Counted from the first letter of the stretch, positions 9,025 through 17,954 are shown. The stretch is DNA of 64,000 nucleotides from Synechococcus sp. Nb3U1 (GCF_021533835.1 NZ_JAKFYQ010000002.1:62001-126000); one strand, 5' to 3'. Numbers and translations are program-made. The notes: a model not told the origin generated them from the sequence alone.

Positions 9025-9270
9025 TGCTTGTTGCGTCATCAATCCAAGAGGGATCCCTTGGGATGACCGATATTGGTTTGTACATTCTTATGTGCATCCT
9101 TAACAGGACAGCTACATTTTTTAGGTGTTCATAGGCTATCTGTGAGCAACAAATTTCTGTGCTGAAGATGGCCAATGATTTTAGTGATCCTGGCGATCTT
9201 TAGGGATTGGTTTTGAGCGTTTACGGAAGGAGCATCATCCTGAGTTAATCCAAACGACTGGAGGTGTATT

Positions 9271-10653
9271 ATGCAAAGCAAAGCCAACGTACTCAACGAT
9301 CTCCTGCAACCCTTTGCTCTAGAAGCCGCCAAGCAAGAGGCCAATCGCATTGCGGCGGTGGAGCTGGTGCAGCTGTTGCTGGAACTACCCCACCACAAGC
9401 GGATCCTGGCCTTTCGGTTGTTGGAAAAAGACAAAGCAATAGCGGTGTTTGAGTACCTGCGACCGGAGCAGCAAGCGGATCTGATTCGCTCCATGGAAAG
9501 CCCAGAGGCCCTGGGATTAATCGAATCCCTTAAGCCAGATGACCGGGTGCGCCTGTTCGACGAGCTACCCGCCAAGGTGACCAAGCGATTGATGGCCAAC
9601 CTTAGCCCCCAGGCGCGGGAGAGCATCAACCTGTTGTTAGGCTATCCTCCCCGCAGTGTCGGGCACATTATGAACGTCCGCTACCTAGCGGTGCGGGATA
9701 CCGTTACCAATCGAGAAGCCCTAGAGCTGGTGCGGCAATCAAATCTTTCGGATAACGAGCTGGCCATTGTCTTCGTAGTCGATAGCCAGCGGTTTTACCG
9801 GGGGTTTGTGCGTACCATTCGCCTACTCAAAGCGGATCCTGATCTGCCCATTACCTCTCTAACCGAGGGGCAGCGCATCAGCATTGCTGCTACCGAACGG
9901 GATCTGATGGCGGCCAAGCTGCTCAAAGATCACGATCTACCAGCGGTGGCAGTGGTGGACAAAGAAGGCCGTCTGATCGGCGACATCACCTTCGACGATG
10001 TGATCGATCTGGTAGAAGAAGAGGCCACCGATGCTGCCTTTGCCAAAGCCGGGGTGGGCAACCTCCTCAGCCGAGACAAAGTCTGGAGCGAGAACCTAGT
10101 CAAAGGATCCATGTGGTACAGCGTCCGCCTGCGGATTCTGTTTTTGATCGTCACCCTCATCGGCGGAATGATCGTCGGGACGGTGATCACCACCTATGAG
10201 GAGGTTTTAGAAGCGGTGGCGGTGGCGGCCGTCTTCATCCCAGTGGTAATGGATATGGGGGGCAACACAGGGACTCAATCCACCACCATCTTTGCCCGGG
10301 GTTTGGCGTGGCAACACGTCAACACCAACCGGATCATCCCCTACATCCTGCGAGAAGCCCGGATTGGCGCCACCATGGGGGCTGTTTTGGGAGTTGCAGC
10401 TGGGGTGATCGCTTACTTTTGGCAAGGGTTGCCTAATGATGTCCCGCAATTGGGCTTGGCAGTAGGGCTGGCTTTGTTCTTTGTGGTCACCTTGGGGGCC
10501 GTCTTGGGGGCCATCCTACCTTGGGCTCTGTTAAAAATGGGCTTCGATCATGGGCCTGGAGCAGATCCATTCATCACCACCATCAAAGATTTCACCGGCT
10601 TGTGGTTTTACTTTGTCATGGTGTCGTGGTTGCTCGGCATTCAGGTTGAGTAG
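9271..10653 (+). CDS. mgtE: Magnesium transporter MgtE
   Basis: A Mg2+-gated inner-membrane channel for magnesium. The 460-residue protein has the N-terminal helical MgtE_N domain (to about residue 130, with LLELPHHKRILAFRLL and LPAKVTKRLMANLS), two CBS domains (about 135-260, with the second containing LPAVAVVDKEGRLIGDITFDD), the plug helix, and a C-terminal five-helix pore domain with the signature PVVMDMGGNTGTQSTT and the pore segment near GFDHGPGADPFITT. The ATG at 9271 follows a good GGAGGTG ribosome site. The N-terminal and CBS domains bind Mg2+ and close the channel at high concentration. The long structured stretch upstream suggests RNA-level control as well. Confidence 0.95.
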   Translation: MQSKANVLNDLLQPFALEAAKQEANRIAAVELVQLLLELPHHKRILAFRLLEKDKAIAVFEYLRPEQQADLIRSMESPEALGLIESLKPDDRVRLFDELPAKVTKRLMANLSPQARESINLLLGYPPRSVGHIMNVRYLAVRDTVTNREALELVRQSNLSDNELAIVFVVDSQRFYRGFVRTIRLLKADPDLPITSLTEGQRISIAATERDLMAAKLLKDHDLPAVAVVDKEGRLIGDITFDDVIDLVEEEATDAAFAKAGVGNLLSRDKVWSENLVKGSMWYSVRLRILFLIVTLIGGMIVGTVITTYEEVLEAVAVAAVFIPVVMDMGGNTGTQSTTIFARGLAWQHVNTNRIIPYILREARIGATMGAVLGVAAGVIAYFWQGLPNDVPQLGLAVGLALFFVVTLGAVLGAILPWALLKMGFDHGPGADPFITTIKDFTGLWFYFVMVSWLLGIQVE

Positions 10654-10701
10654 CCTTCTGATTGAACTAAGCAAACAGGAAGCACACAGGAAGAATCTGG
10701 T

Positions 10702-10727
10702 GAGAACCCTGATATCTCAGGGTTCTC
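10702..10727 (+). terminator. Perfect 11-bp hairpin downstream of mgtE
   Basis: GAGAACCCTGA (10702-10712), loop TATC, then TCAGGGTTCTC (10717-10727), starting 48 bp after the mgtE stop. It lacks a U tract, so it may end transcription weakly or protect the mRNA 3' end. Confidence 0.5.
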
Positions 10728-10791
10728 CTGGTAACTCCTAAGATTGAACATCAAATTTGGAAACTTTGCCTACGCATCTAGGAGGTGTGTC

Positions 10792-11010
10792 ATGAACCGC
10801 TTTCCCTCTCAAGCTCCCCTAGAGCAGTTTGAAAAGAAGCTACAGTATTTTGCCCATCGAATCTCGATCATCACGGCTCTAGAAACCGGGGGCAAGTTAT
10901 CTCCTGGCCAAGCCTTTGACATGATGGAATCCCTTTGGGTAAATCTAGAATCAACGGGTGATGAAGCGTTTTTAGCCATCAGTTATGACTATGAAGGGGG
11001 TGAGAGCTGA
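10792..11010 (+). CDS. Small conserved cyanobacterial protein, DUF7219-like
   Basis: A 72-residue soluble protein of unknown function. An ideal ribosome site (AGGAGGTG, 5 bp before the ATG at 10792) supports the start, although the frame is open to 10744. The central block FAHRISIITALETGGKLSP followed by QAFDMMESLW resembles the core of a small cyanobacterial family (DUF7219, as I remember it), in which an ETGGK(I/L)SPxEA motif precedes a helix with LW. There is no signal peptide or membrane segment. The tail is acidic. It stands alone between mgtE and the glutamine-synthetase-like gene. Confidence 0.68.
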   Translation: MNRFPSQAPLEQFEKKLQYFAHRISIITALETGGKLSPGQAFDMMESLWVNLESTGDEAFLAISYDYEGGES

Positions 11011-11185
11011 TTCACAAACAGAATCCATGAGATGGATCAGGGTTTAGGGCTGGTCAACAGATCTTGAGGGCTACCGGAGAGACAATAACAAACTGCAAAA
11101 CTCCTCCCATCCGGGATGCTTGACTTTCGCAACTTTCGTAACAGAAAGCACATTTTTGCTTCAGGGCAGATCCTAGCCTAAGCCC

Positions 11186-12490
11186 ATGACACAGCTACTT
11201 TCTGAGACCGCCCGCACCCAGGGCATCGACTATTTTCTGCTCTCCTTTACGGATCTATTCGGGATCCAGCGGGCCAAGCTGGTGCCTACCTCAGCGATCG
11301 ACGCGATGGCGGATGGTCAGGCGGGGTTTGCCGGGTTTGCTGCCTGGCTGGATCTCACCCCGGCTGACCCGGATGTGTTTGCTCAACCGGATCGAGAGCG
11401 ACTCTACCAACTGCCCTGGCAGCCTGAGCTGGGCTGGATGCCTGCTGATCTGATCCAGGCGAACGGGGATCCCCTCGAGCAAACGCCCCGCTGGGTTTTG
11501 AAAAGGGTGCTCGCTCAGGCGGAGGCCATGGGCTTGCGGGCGAAGACGGGGGTGGAGTGCGAGTTCATGCTCTTCTCCCCCGAAGAGTGGGCGGTTTCCG
11601 ATCCGCGAGATCAGCAGGCTAAGCCCTGTTATGACCAACAGAGCCTGATGCGCCGCTTCTCGGTGATTCGAGACATTTGCGATGGCATGCAAAAGCTGGG
11701 CTGGAATCCTTATCAAAACGACCACGAAGATGCCAATGGTCAGTTTGAGATGAACTGGCTATTTGATGATGCCCTCGTTACCGCCGATCGCCATGCTTTT
11801 TTTAAGTACATGGTGAAAAGCATTGCCGAGCAGCAGGGCTACCGCGCCACCTTTATGCCCAAGCCCTTCCCCCATCTGACGGGCAACGGCTGCCATACCC
11901 ACATTTCCCTCTGGGATCCCTCGGGGACAACCAATCTGTTTACCGATGCGACTGGAGAGTTGGGCCTGTCTAAGCTGGCCTATCACTTCATAGCGGGGGT
12001 GCTGCACCATGCCCCGGCACTGTGTGCCCTAACCAACCCAACGGTGAATTCCTATCGCCGCCTCAATGCACCCGTTACCCTCTCGGGTGCCACCTGGTCT
12101 CCCAGTACCATCAGCTACAGCGGCAACAATCGCACCCATACGATTCGTATTCCGGATGGGGGGCGGTTTGAGCTGCGTTTAGCGGATGCCTCGGCTAACC
12201 CCTATCTGCTGACAGCGGGCCTGATTGCAGCGGGCCTGGACGGGATCCAACAGCAGCGGGATCCTGGGCCTCGGTCTGATAACAACACGTACACTGCTCC
12301 GACTGCTAATGCCCCGATTCTACCAGGCTCTCTGCATGAGGCGCTGGATAACTTGGCTCAAAGTTCCGTCTTGAGAACAGCTTTAGGGGATCCGTTTGTG
12401 AATGCCTATTTGAAGCTGAAGCGGCAGCAGTGGCAGGAGTTTAGCCACCAGATCACCCCTTGGGAGCGAGAGACTACTTTAGATTGTTGA
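11186..12490 (+). CDS. glnT: Type III-like glutamine synthetase family protein (GlnT-like)
   Basis: A GlnA-fold ligase of 434 residues, the length of the family annotated as type III glutamate-ammonia ligase (GlnT). Conserved catalytic elements are GVECEFMLF (metal ligand Glu), NDHEDANGQFEMNW (metal-binding glutamates), the MPKPF and GNGCHTHISLW segment (metal and ATP site), NSYRRLNAP (substrate-binding Arg), and RFELRLADASANPYL (last metal ligand). It lacks the length and C-terminal adenylylation loop expected of GlnA type I. Relatives in this group can make gamma-glutamyl amides other than glutamine, so the acceptor is uncertain. No partner gene is adjacent. The ATG start at 11186 follows a weak ribosome site. 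Confidence 0.8.
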   Translation: MTQLLSETARTQGIDYFLLSFTDLFGIQRAKLVPTSAIDAMADGQAGFAGFAAWLDLTPADPDVFAQPDRERLYQLPWQPELGWMPADLIQANGDPLEQTPRWVLKRVLAQAEAMGLRAKTGVECEFMLFSPEEWAVSDPRDQQAKPCYDQQSLMRRFSVIRDICDGMQKLGWNPYQNDHEDANGQFEMNWLFDDALVTADRHAFFKYMVKSIAEQQGYRATFMPKPFPHLTGNGCHTHISLWDPSGTTNLFTDATGELGLSKLAYHFIAGVLHHAPALCALTNPTVNSYRRLNAPVTLSGATWSPSTISYSGNNRTHTIRIPDGGRFELRLADASANPYLLTAGLIAAGLDGIQQQRDPGPRSDNNTYTAPTANAPILPGSLHEALDNLAQSSVLRTALGDPFVNAYLKLKRQQWQEFSHQITPWERETTLDC

Positions 12491-12552
12491 AGAGGGTCTC
12501 CACAACAGCCACAGAATCGGGGATAGTTGAGGCATCCTCCCTGCTTCCACCC

Positions 12553-13430
12553 ATGCTCAGGCGACCTGGCGCTTTCGGCCTCTCCTCTATCCTGTTGCTA
12601 GGCAGCCTTTTGACGGTAATCCGTTCCGAGGAACCTACCCTGGCCTTGGAAGTGTTGCAACGGGGCATCACCGTCACCGTCCCGGCGGGAGAAGGAGCGA
12701 TCACCCTCTACGAGGATGTCAATCTGTTGGGGCGCTCTCTGACCTTGGTGCGAGATAGCGACTTCTTGGGCCATCAAAACTTTAACGACCGTGCCTCCAG
12801 CCTGCAAGTGCATTCTGGCCAATGGCAGCTTTGCCCCGATGCCTACTACGGGGCGGGCTATGTCGGCAGGTGGGGCCAGGGGTATATCCGAATCTGGCCA
12901 GCCTCGGGATCCCCAACGATACCCTCAGCTCGGTGCGATGGGTCAGCGGTGGGGGCAGTGGGGGCTCCGTGTTGCCCCCTAGCGGCGGCATTCAACCTCT
13001 CCCGCAACCGATCGGATCCCTGATCCTCTACGAAAACGCCAACTACCAGGGCCGTTCTTTGGGGGTATCCGACAGCCTGCGCGACCTCAACACTCAAGGG
13101 TTTAACGACCTCACCACCAGCTTGCAAATCAACAGCGGGGTTTGGGATCTCTGTGAAGATGTCAACTGGCAGGGTTACTGTCGCCGCTTGGGGCCAGGAC
13201 GCTATCCAGATGTCCGGTTGGTGGGCATCAACAATGACACCATCAGCTCCGTCCGCTTGGTTTCCGTCGATGGCTCCGGTGGATCGGGGGGAACCATTCT
13301 GCTGCCGCCCTCGGTCGTCTATCCACCCTATGTGCCCTCTGTGCCACCCCCTCGAGACAACTATGGCCGCGACAGCAGCGGTTGCTTGGATGGCTACTAT
13401 CGCCAAGGGGCCTATTGCGTGCGGTACTGA
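12553..13430 (+). pseudogene. Exported two-domain beta/gamma-crystallin protein, frameshifted
   Basis: Read across two frames this is one secreted protein: a signal-peptide-like N-terminus (MLRRPGAFGLSSILLLGSLL), then two beta/gamma-crystallin domains. Domain 1 has ITLYEDVNLLGRSL and NFNDRASSLQV before the break and LGIPNDTLSSVRWVS after it. Domain 2 (LILYENANYQGRSL, FNDLTTSLQI, VGINNDTISSVRLVS) is intact. A Gly/Pro-rich linker and a Cys-containing tail follow. Aligning the two domains puts the shift near 12859-12862, where one base is missing before TGTCGGCAG. The domains usually bind Ca2+ through an N/D-N/D-x-x-S/T-S loop, and the conserved (N/D)D(T)xSS and N-D-x-x-S-S elements are visible. 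Start ATG at 12553. Confidence 0.8.
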
Positions 13431-13435
13431 TTCGG

Positions 13436-14680
13436 TTACAGAGGAGAACCGACTGGCAAGGCGGTTGCAGACTGCTTTGTCGCCAGCTTGTCTCCTCCAA
13501 TCAGGGCATTGAGGCTTGCTGCCAAACCAAACCCTCCTGTTGCGAACTGGGTTAGTACCTGCGGGGCCAGATCTCCGAGGCGATACAAACTGACCCCCGC
13601 CACCAGCCCTGGAAAGAGGCCACTACCCCAGCCTCCCCACAGCCAAGATCCCAGCCCTTCCGCCAACAGCAGCAGGGCACTATTCACCACCAGCGGTCGC
13701 CACAAGCCCTCCTGACGGGATCCTAGCGCCCCACGTAGCGTTCCCCAGGGCAGTCTCAGTCGCAGACAGAGGCCCAACAGCCACAGGCCATCCAGGAGCG
13801 GGGCCAGCAGCAGATCCAACCCCAGGGGGGCCAACCCGATCCCAAGCCCTTTGGCGAGGCTACAGGCTTTGCTCCACCGATCCACAAAACCGGCATGATG
13901 CTGCCATTGTTTGCGGAGAATTTGGGCCTGAAGGCGATCCAGCCGCTTCAACACATTCAAAGCCAGCAGGGATCCCGCCTCTGTTTGCAGAATCTGCAAA
14001 ATTCGCCCCCGCAAAGCATCCATCTGGGGCGCAGGACGTTCCCAGTCGGTGGTGATGCGGCCATCCGGCCAGTGGGTACGCACCTTAACCGGTTTGGGGC
14101 AGGCGGCTACGGTTAAAATCTCTAACCCCAGGCCCAACTGCGGACGACTGATCTGGGCGCGAATTGCTTCCAAATCCTCTGCGGAATAGAGGTCGCACTT
14201 GTTCAACACCAGTAGGATCGGCTTGTGCAGGGTGCGCAGCTCGAGTAGCGCCTGATACTCCAATTGGGTCAAATCGGCGGCGATGACAAACAAGATCAGA
14301 TCTGCCGAGCGGGCCACATCCCAGGCCAACTGCTCACGGGCTTCCCCTTCTACTTCGTTCAAACCAGGGGTATCGATCAGCCTCACCCGCCACGGAATCC
14401 CTGACTCTGGACGCCACAGCATCGATTGCGGCTGTTGAGTCACTCCATTCAAAGGCCCTACTTTCAATCGTGTTTCCCCGGTCAGAGCATTCAACACTGC
14501 CGATTTACCTCGATTCACCAAACCAAACACAGCAATGGAAAACAGCCGCGATCCAAGCCGCTTGCGTAACTCCGACAAAGACCGTAACTCCGGCTTCAGA
14601 TCAGCACGGTTGGCGACCGCTTGCCAGTGCTCCCAGCAGTGATTCAAAACAGTTTCCGCTTGGGCTAGGGGAGTGATCAT
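13436..14680 (-). CDS. Era/dynamin-like membrane-associated GTPase
   Basis: A 414-residue P-loop GTPase of a cyanobacterial family. Motifs: G1 GLVNRGKSAV (about residues 52-61), G3 DTPGLNE, and G4 NKCD. The C-terminal third is rich in Leu and Gly with several hydrophobic stretches (GIGLAPLGLDLLLAPLLDG, LLLLAEGLGSWLWGGWG), suggesting membrane attachment as in DUF697-type GTPases. I start at the ATG at 14680 (MITPLAQAE) rather than an upstream in-frame codon at 14740, because the extra 20 residues are Arg-rich and not family-like. Related proteins are thought to act in membrane remodelling or ribosome or stress functions, but no role is established. It ends 5 bp from the crystallin stop. Confidence 0.85.
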   Translation of the reverse strand: MITPLAQAETVLNHCWEHWQAVANRADLKPELRSLSELRKRLGSRLFSIAVFGLVNRGKSAVLNALTGETRLKVGPLNGVTQQPQSMLWRPESGIPWRVRLIDTPGLNEVEGEAREQLAWDVARSADLILFVIAADLTQLEYQALLELRTLHKPILLVLNKCDLYSAEDLEAIRAQISRPQLGLGLEILTVAACPKPVKVRTHWPDGRITTDWERPAPQMDALRGRILQILQTEAGSLLALNVLKRLDRLQAQILRKQWQHHAGFVDRWSKACSLAKGLGIGLAPLGLDLLLAPLLDGLWLLGLCLRLRLPWGTLRGALGSRQEGLWRPLVVNSALLLLAEGLGSWLWGGWGSGLFPGLVAGVSLYRLGDLAPQVLTQFATGGFGLAASLNALIGGDKLATKQSATALPVGSPL

Positions 14681-14876
14681 AGACACCCGCGAACAGCTAA
14701 CCCTCACTCTAGTGGGAATTGCCCGCCACAGCCAGCCCACCTCTGCCTCCCCCCGAGCGTGGGGAAATGCGACTGGATCCGAACCCCTGAGAATAGGGCA
14801 TGATCACTTTAGGATGTGCTTGCGCTATCCCATGGTTAACAATTGACCAAGCTAGACACCCTCATCCTTGGCTGCC

Positions 14877-15026
14877 ATGCGCTATTCCATCCCCAAATCC
14901 CTCCGGTGGTTACGTCTAGGGGGATCCCATCGCTCCAAACAGGAGCGCATGATCGTGCGGGGTCTGCTGGCCTTTTCCGGGGCACTCCTGATTATGGATA
15001 TTGTGCTTTTGAGCCTTCTTCCCTGA
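14877..15026 (+). CDS. Predicted 49-residue single-pass membrane protein
   Basis: A short ORF: a basic N-terminus (MRYSIPKSLRWLRLGG, then SHRSKQER) followed by one clear hydrophobic helix (GLLAFSGALLIMDIVLLSLLP) and a stop. The basic-inside pattern predicts a cytoplasmic N-terminus. It sits in the roughly 490-bp gap between the divergent GTPase and the cyanophycin-synthetase-like gene. No strong ribosome site is seen. The pattern of a basic leader plus a clean transmembrane helix makes chance less likely, but I cannot check conservation. Confidence 0.5.
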   Translation: MRYSIPKSLRWLRLGGSHRSKQERMIVRGLLAFSGALLIMDIVLLSLLP

Positions 15027-15174
15027 CCGATTCAAATCGGGGCGACAAGGCCCCCTTGGGCTTAGCTGTGCGCTTTCGGCAACAAGGGAAAGATCAGGAA
15101 TAATAGAAGCGGCCCGGGAAGAGCACGAGCTCCAGAGCCTGGGTTGTCCTATTTTCCATTGTTTGAGGTCGATT

Positions 15175-17103
15175 ATGGCTTTGCACGAGGCGGCTAATAC
15201 GCCCCGGATTAATGCGCGTGAGTTCGATGCTTTCGATATTTTCAACCTCAAGCACTACCTCGGCCCCAACCCCTACCTAAATACCGCTGCCCTCACCTTC
15301 GACTTCACCCTCACCTACTCCCTCAAGCCGTTACCCATCGAGAGCTATCTAGCCCAGGTGTGTCAGCATCTACCGCAGCTACAGGGAGAAAGCTACCTGT
15401 CCTATGCCCACTTGTTTGCCCACCTAGTGGCGGAGGTGAACCGGTTGCAAATGGGCTTACACCTCTACCGTTGGAGCTTCCGCCTCTTTCCGGAGTATGT
15501 GCGCATTGCCGTTCAAACCTTGCATGGCCGCACCACCCGTGCCGCTGTGTACCTGGCCTGGGATTGGTTAGAGGCAATCACTCAAGAGCAGTTGTTTGAT
15601 TTTGAAGGCGAGCTGCGTCGTCTACAGCAATTGTTTCGGGAGTCGGTGTATGGGGGGCCGACAGTGTACGCCCTGTTGCGAGCTGCCCACGAACGCGGCA
15701 TCCCCACCTATTACCTGTGGGATGAGGGGGTGATGCAATACGGCTATGGACGCAAGCAAGTGCGCGGGGTTGCCACCACCTTTCACAGCGACAGCAACCT
15801 CGACTCCGCCTTCACCACCCGTAAAGACGATTGCAAAGCCTTTTTGGCAGCTCAAGGGTTTCCAGTACCGCCAGGGGAGGTAGTCACCTCCTTGGCAGAA
15901 GCCCTAGAGCAGGCTGCAGGGATTGGTTACCCAGTTGTACTCAAGCCGGTGGTCGGCCATAAGGGCATTGGGGTCACCGCCCACATTCGCACCCCGGAGG
16001 AGTTGCAGTTTGCCTATGACAAAGCTGTAGATGCTATTCCTTACGAACAGCCGATTCAGTTGATTTTAGAAAAACATTTGCAGGGCAGCGACTTTCGTCT
16101 ATTGTGTGTGGGTGGGCGTTTTGTAGCGGCTACAGAACGGCGTCCAGCTTCGGTGACAGGAGATGGCCAGAGCACCATCGGTCAGCTGATCCACCAAGCC
16201 AATCAGGATCCCGCCCGTTGGGATACCCCCACTTCCCCCTTGGGGCCAATCCAGTGGGATGACGCCATGGAGCATTTTTTGGCGGAGCAGGGCCTGACGG
16301 TGGAAAGTGTGCTTGAGCCGGGGCGGACGGTTTATCTGCGCAAGGTGTCTAATCTTTCGGCGGGGGGGGTGAGCCGGGATGTTACCGCCAGCGTTCATCC
16401 CGATAATATTGTCTTGGCCCAAACCATTGCCCAACAGTTTTCGCTGGTGTGTCTGGGCATTGATGTGATTGCCACCAGCCTGGAACGCTCCTGGACTGAG
16501 GGATCCCTGGGCATCATCGAGATCAACGCAGCGCCGGGGGTGCTGATGCACCAGAAACCTGCTATCGGGGATGGGGTAGATGTGCCAGGGGCGATCCTCA
16601 ACCATCTATTTCCGGCCAAGGCAACCGCCCGTATTCCGATTTTGACCTTCAATCGTTTGGCTCTAGGAGAGGTGCAGGCCTTGGTGGAGCACATTTTGGC
16701 TGCCCATCCCCAGTGGTGTGTGGGATCCCTCTGTCGCGAAGGAGTCTTGCTCAACCGGACTGTGAGACCGCGACAAGGCAGCCATTTCCGCCAGGTGAAA
16801 ACCCTGTTGCGCCATCCTCACCTAGATCTACTTCTGGTGGAAATCGACGAAGATGTTCTGGAGCACGAGGGCTTGGCCTATGAGGGCAGTGATCTGGTGG
16901 TGTTGCGGGATCCCTCTGAAAAAGAGCAGCAGATGCTCAAGCGGGATCTCAACCCCGGTGGCACCTTGATCCTGCAACAGGGATCCACCGTAACCCTGAC
17001 AGTGGCGGGCCAAGTGGAACGGTTTGATCTGATCGGGGCAGAACCGTTGCAGGGGATCCTGTTGCGTGCGGTGAGCCAGCTGCTCCAGACGTGGCGTGGG
17101 TAG
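15175..17103 (+). CDS. cphA2: Cyanophycin synthetase-like ATP-grasp protein (CphA2 type)
   Basis: A 642-residue relative of cyanophycin synthetase. It has the N-terminal CphA domain (to about 200), an ATP-grasp domain (about 215-470: TTRKDDCKAFLAAQGFPVP, VVLKPVVGHKGIGVTAHI, GDGQSTIGQLI, IEINAAPGVLMH), and a shortened C-terminal domain. Canonical CphA1 is about 870 residues and ends in a Mur-ligase-like domain with a GTNGKTT P-loop; that loop is absent here. This architecture matches CphA2, which re-polymerises beta-aspartyl-arginine dipeptides using one ATP site. Whether a full CphA1 exists elsewhere in the genome cannot be seen. The ATG at 15175 gives the best N-terminus. Confidence 0.8.
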   Translation: MALHEAANTPRINAREFDAFDIFNLKHYLGPNPYLNTAALTFDFTLTYSLKPLPIESYLAQVCQHLPQLQGESYLSYAHLFAHLVAEVNRLQMGLHLYRWSFRLFPEYVRIAVQTLHGRTTRAAVYLAWDWLEAITQEQLFDFEGELRRLQQLFRESVYGGPTVYALLRAAHERGIPTYYLWDEGVMQYGYGRKQVRGVATTFHSDSNLDSAFTTRKDDCKAFLAAQGFPVPPGEVVTSLAEALEQAAGIGYPVVLKPVVGHKGIGVTAHIRTPEELQFAYDKAVDAIPYEQPIQLILEKHLQGSDFRLLCVGGRFVAATERRPASVTGDGQSTIGQLIHQANQDPARWDTPTSPLGPIQWDDAMEHFLAEQGLTVESVLEPGRTVYLRKVSNLSAGGVSRDVTASVHPDNIVLAQTIAQQFSLVCLGIDVIATSLERSWTEGSLGIIEINAAPGVLMHQKPAIGDGVDVPGAILNHLFPAKATARIPILTFNRLALGEVQALVEHILAAHPQWCVGSLCREGVLLNRTVRPRQGSHFRQVKTLLRHPHLDLLLVEIDEDVLEHEGLAYEGSDLVVLRDPSEKEQQMLKRDLNPGGTLILQQGSTVTLTVAGQVERFDLIGAEPLQGILLRAVSQLLQTWRG

Positions 17104-17278
17104 AGGAGTTTGGATTTTTTTCAGATTCCCGGCAAAGGCAGAAAGGATGGGGGATCCCTGCCGGGCACACAGGGGTGCTCGCAGGTCAACTCTACACCAA
17201 TCGAAAAGAAACGTTATCATAGAAGTCTGCTGGAGAGTCCCCCTTGGTAGCTCTGTAAACCCTACGAGGCAGATCGGA

Positions 17279-17416
17279 ATGGATTGGGTGGAAAAAGTTC
17301 TGGAAAAGATCCGGGAATGGGTGGAACGTGTGCTCGACACCCTATTAGGGGATCCCCAGCCGCAGCCGCAACCGATTCCCATTCCGGTAGAAAATGGATC
17401 CCATCGTCGTCGCTGA
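17279..17416 (+). CDS. 45-residue amphipathic small protein upstream of aroQ
   Basis: A short ORF starting [19 protein letters not shown], an amphipathic helix with hydrophobic residues spaced i, i+3/4, followed by DTLLG, a Pro-Gln repeat ([11 protein letters not shown]) and a basic end. A GAGG element precedes the ATG. Its 3' end overlaps the aroQ start by 23 bp in another frame, which would allow translational coupling. No family is recognised. The alternative is that it is part of an aroQ leader. Confidence 0.45.
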   Translation: MDWVEKVLEKIREWVERVLDTLLGDPQPQPQPIPIPVENGSHRRR

Positions 17417-17891
17417 TCCGACCGCCATTGCCCCCGGCCTGGAGGTTCTCAGCTTACTCGTGTTGCACGGCCCCAATCTGAACCTGCTGGGGGTACGTGA
17501 GGTTGGTATCTACGGATCCCTGTCTTTGGAGCAGATTGATCGGGCCCTGCACCAGCAGGCTCACTCCCTCAAAGCTAAGTTGGAGCTCCTGCAATCCAAC
17601 CATGAAGGGGTGTTGATCGATGCCATTCACCGCGCCCACCAGCAGCACCAAGGCATTTTGATCAACCCCGGCGCCTATACCCATACCAGCATTGCCCTAC
17701 GGGATGCGATTGCCGGAGTGGGCTTACCGACGGTGGAAGTACACCTGAGCAACATTCATCGCCGCGAAGCTTTCCGCCAGCACTCCTACATCGCCGCGGT
17801 AGCAATCGGGCAAATCAGTGGGTTCGGGGCACAAAGCTACCTGCTGGGGTTGCAAGCCCTGGTGCAGCACCTGCGACTGCAAACTTCTTAG
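17394..17891 (+). CDS. aroQ: 3-dehydroquinate dehydratase, type II
   Basis: Catalyses dehydration of 3-dehydroquinate to 3-dehydroshikimate in the shikimate pathway. The product has the type II signature [20 protein letters not shown] (with catalytic Arg and Tyr), the [13 protein letters not shown] segment, [17 protein letters not shown], the catalytic [15 protein letters not shown], and [18 protein letters not shown]. The annotated ATG gives a 165-residue protein, about 20 residues longer than usual, so translation could also begin inside. Type II enzymes form dodecamers in the cytosol. It follows and slightly overlaps the 45-residue ORF. Confidence 0.94.
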   Translation: MDPIVVADPTAIAPGLEVLSLLVLHGPNLNLLGVREVGIYGSLSLEQIDRALHQQAHSLKAKLELLQSNHEGVLIDAIHRAHQQHQGILINPGAYTHTSIALRDAIAGVGLPTVEVHLSNIHRREAFRQHSYIAAVAIGQISGFGAQSYLLGLQALVQHLRLQTS

Positions 17892-17954
17892 CTTCAGCTC
17901 AACAGACTGGGGTAGCATTTTGAGTAGCTGTTGCACCGATGGATAGGTTATCCG

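Larger units (their letters stand above)
8524..9270 (+). other. Structured non-coding region upstream of mgtE
   Basis: About 750 bp with no convincing gene. Several strong RNA foldbacks are visible: TCCGCA/TGCGGA at 8574-8594; a 16-bp near-perfect stem at 8870-8885 with 8899-8914 (outer arms GAGCTC/GAGCTC, two mismatches and one G-U); and a long nested hairpin at 8986-9024 (GGGTGC paired with GCACCC, inside it CGGA/TCCG and GAGA/TCTC). Smaller inverted repeats lie at about 8660-8760. None has a following T run, so they do not look like simple terminators. I tested it by eye against RNase P, tmRNA, SRP and the M-box and found no match. It could be a long mgtE leader, an independent small RNA, or both. 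Confidence 0.5.

Noticed and set aside
8640-9030. RNase P RNA, tmRNA or M-box identity for the structured region
   Set aside because: Key conserved blocks (GAGGAAAGTCC-like, CCA end, GTTAGGTGAGGCTCC-like) were not found.
8823-9134. A 103-residue ORF in the gap before mgtE
   Set aside because: It crosses both strong hairpins, has unlikely composition and no clear ribosome site; the region is better explained as structured RNA.
15021-15050. A T-loop-like GATTCAAATC, suggesting a tRNA
   Set aside because: The bases needed for the D arm, anticodon arm and acceptor stem lie in the 49-residue ORF and do not pair.
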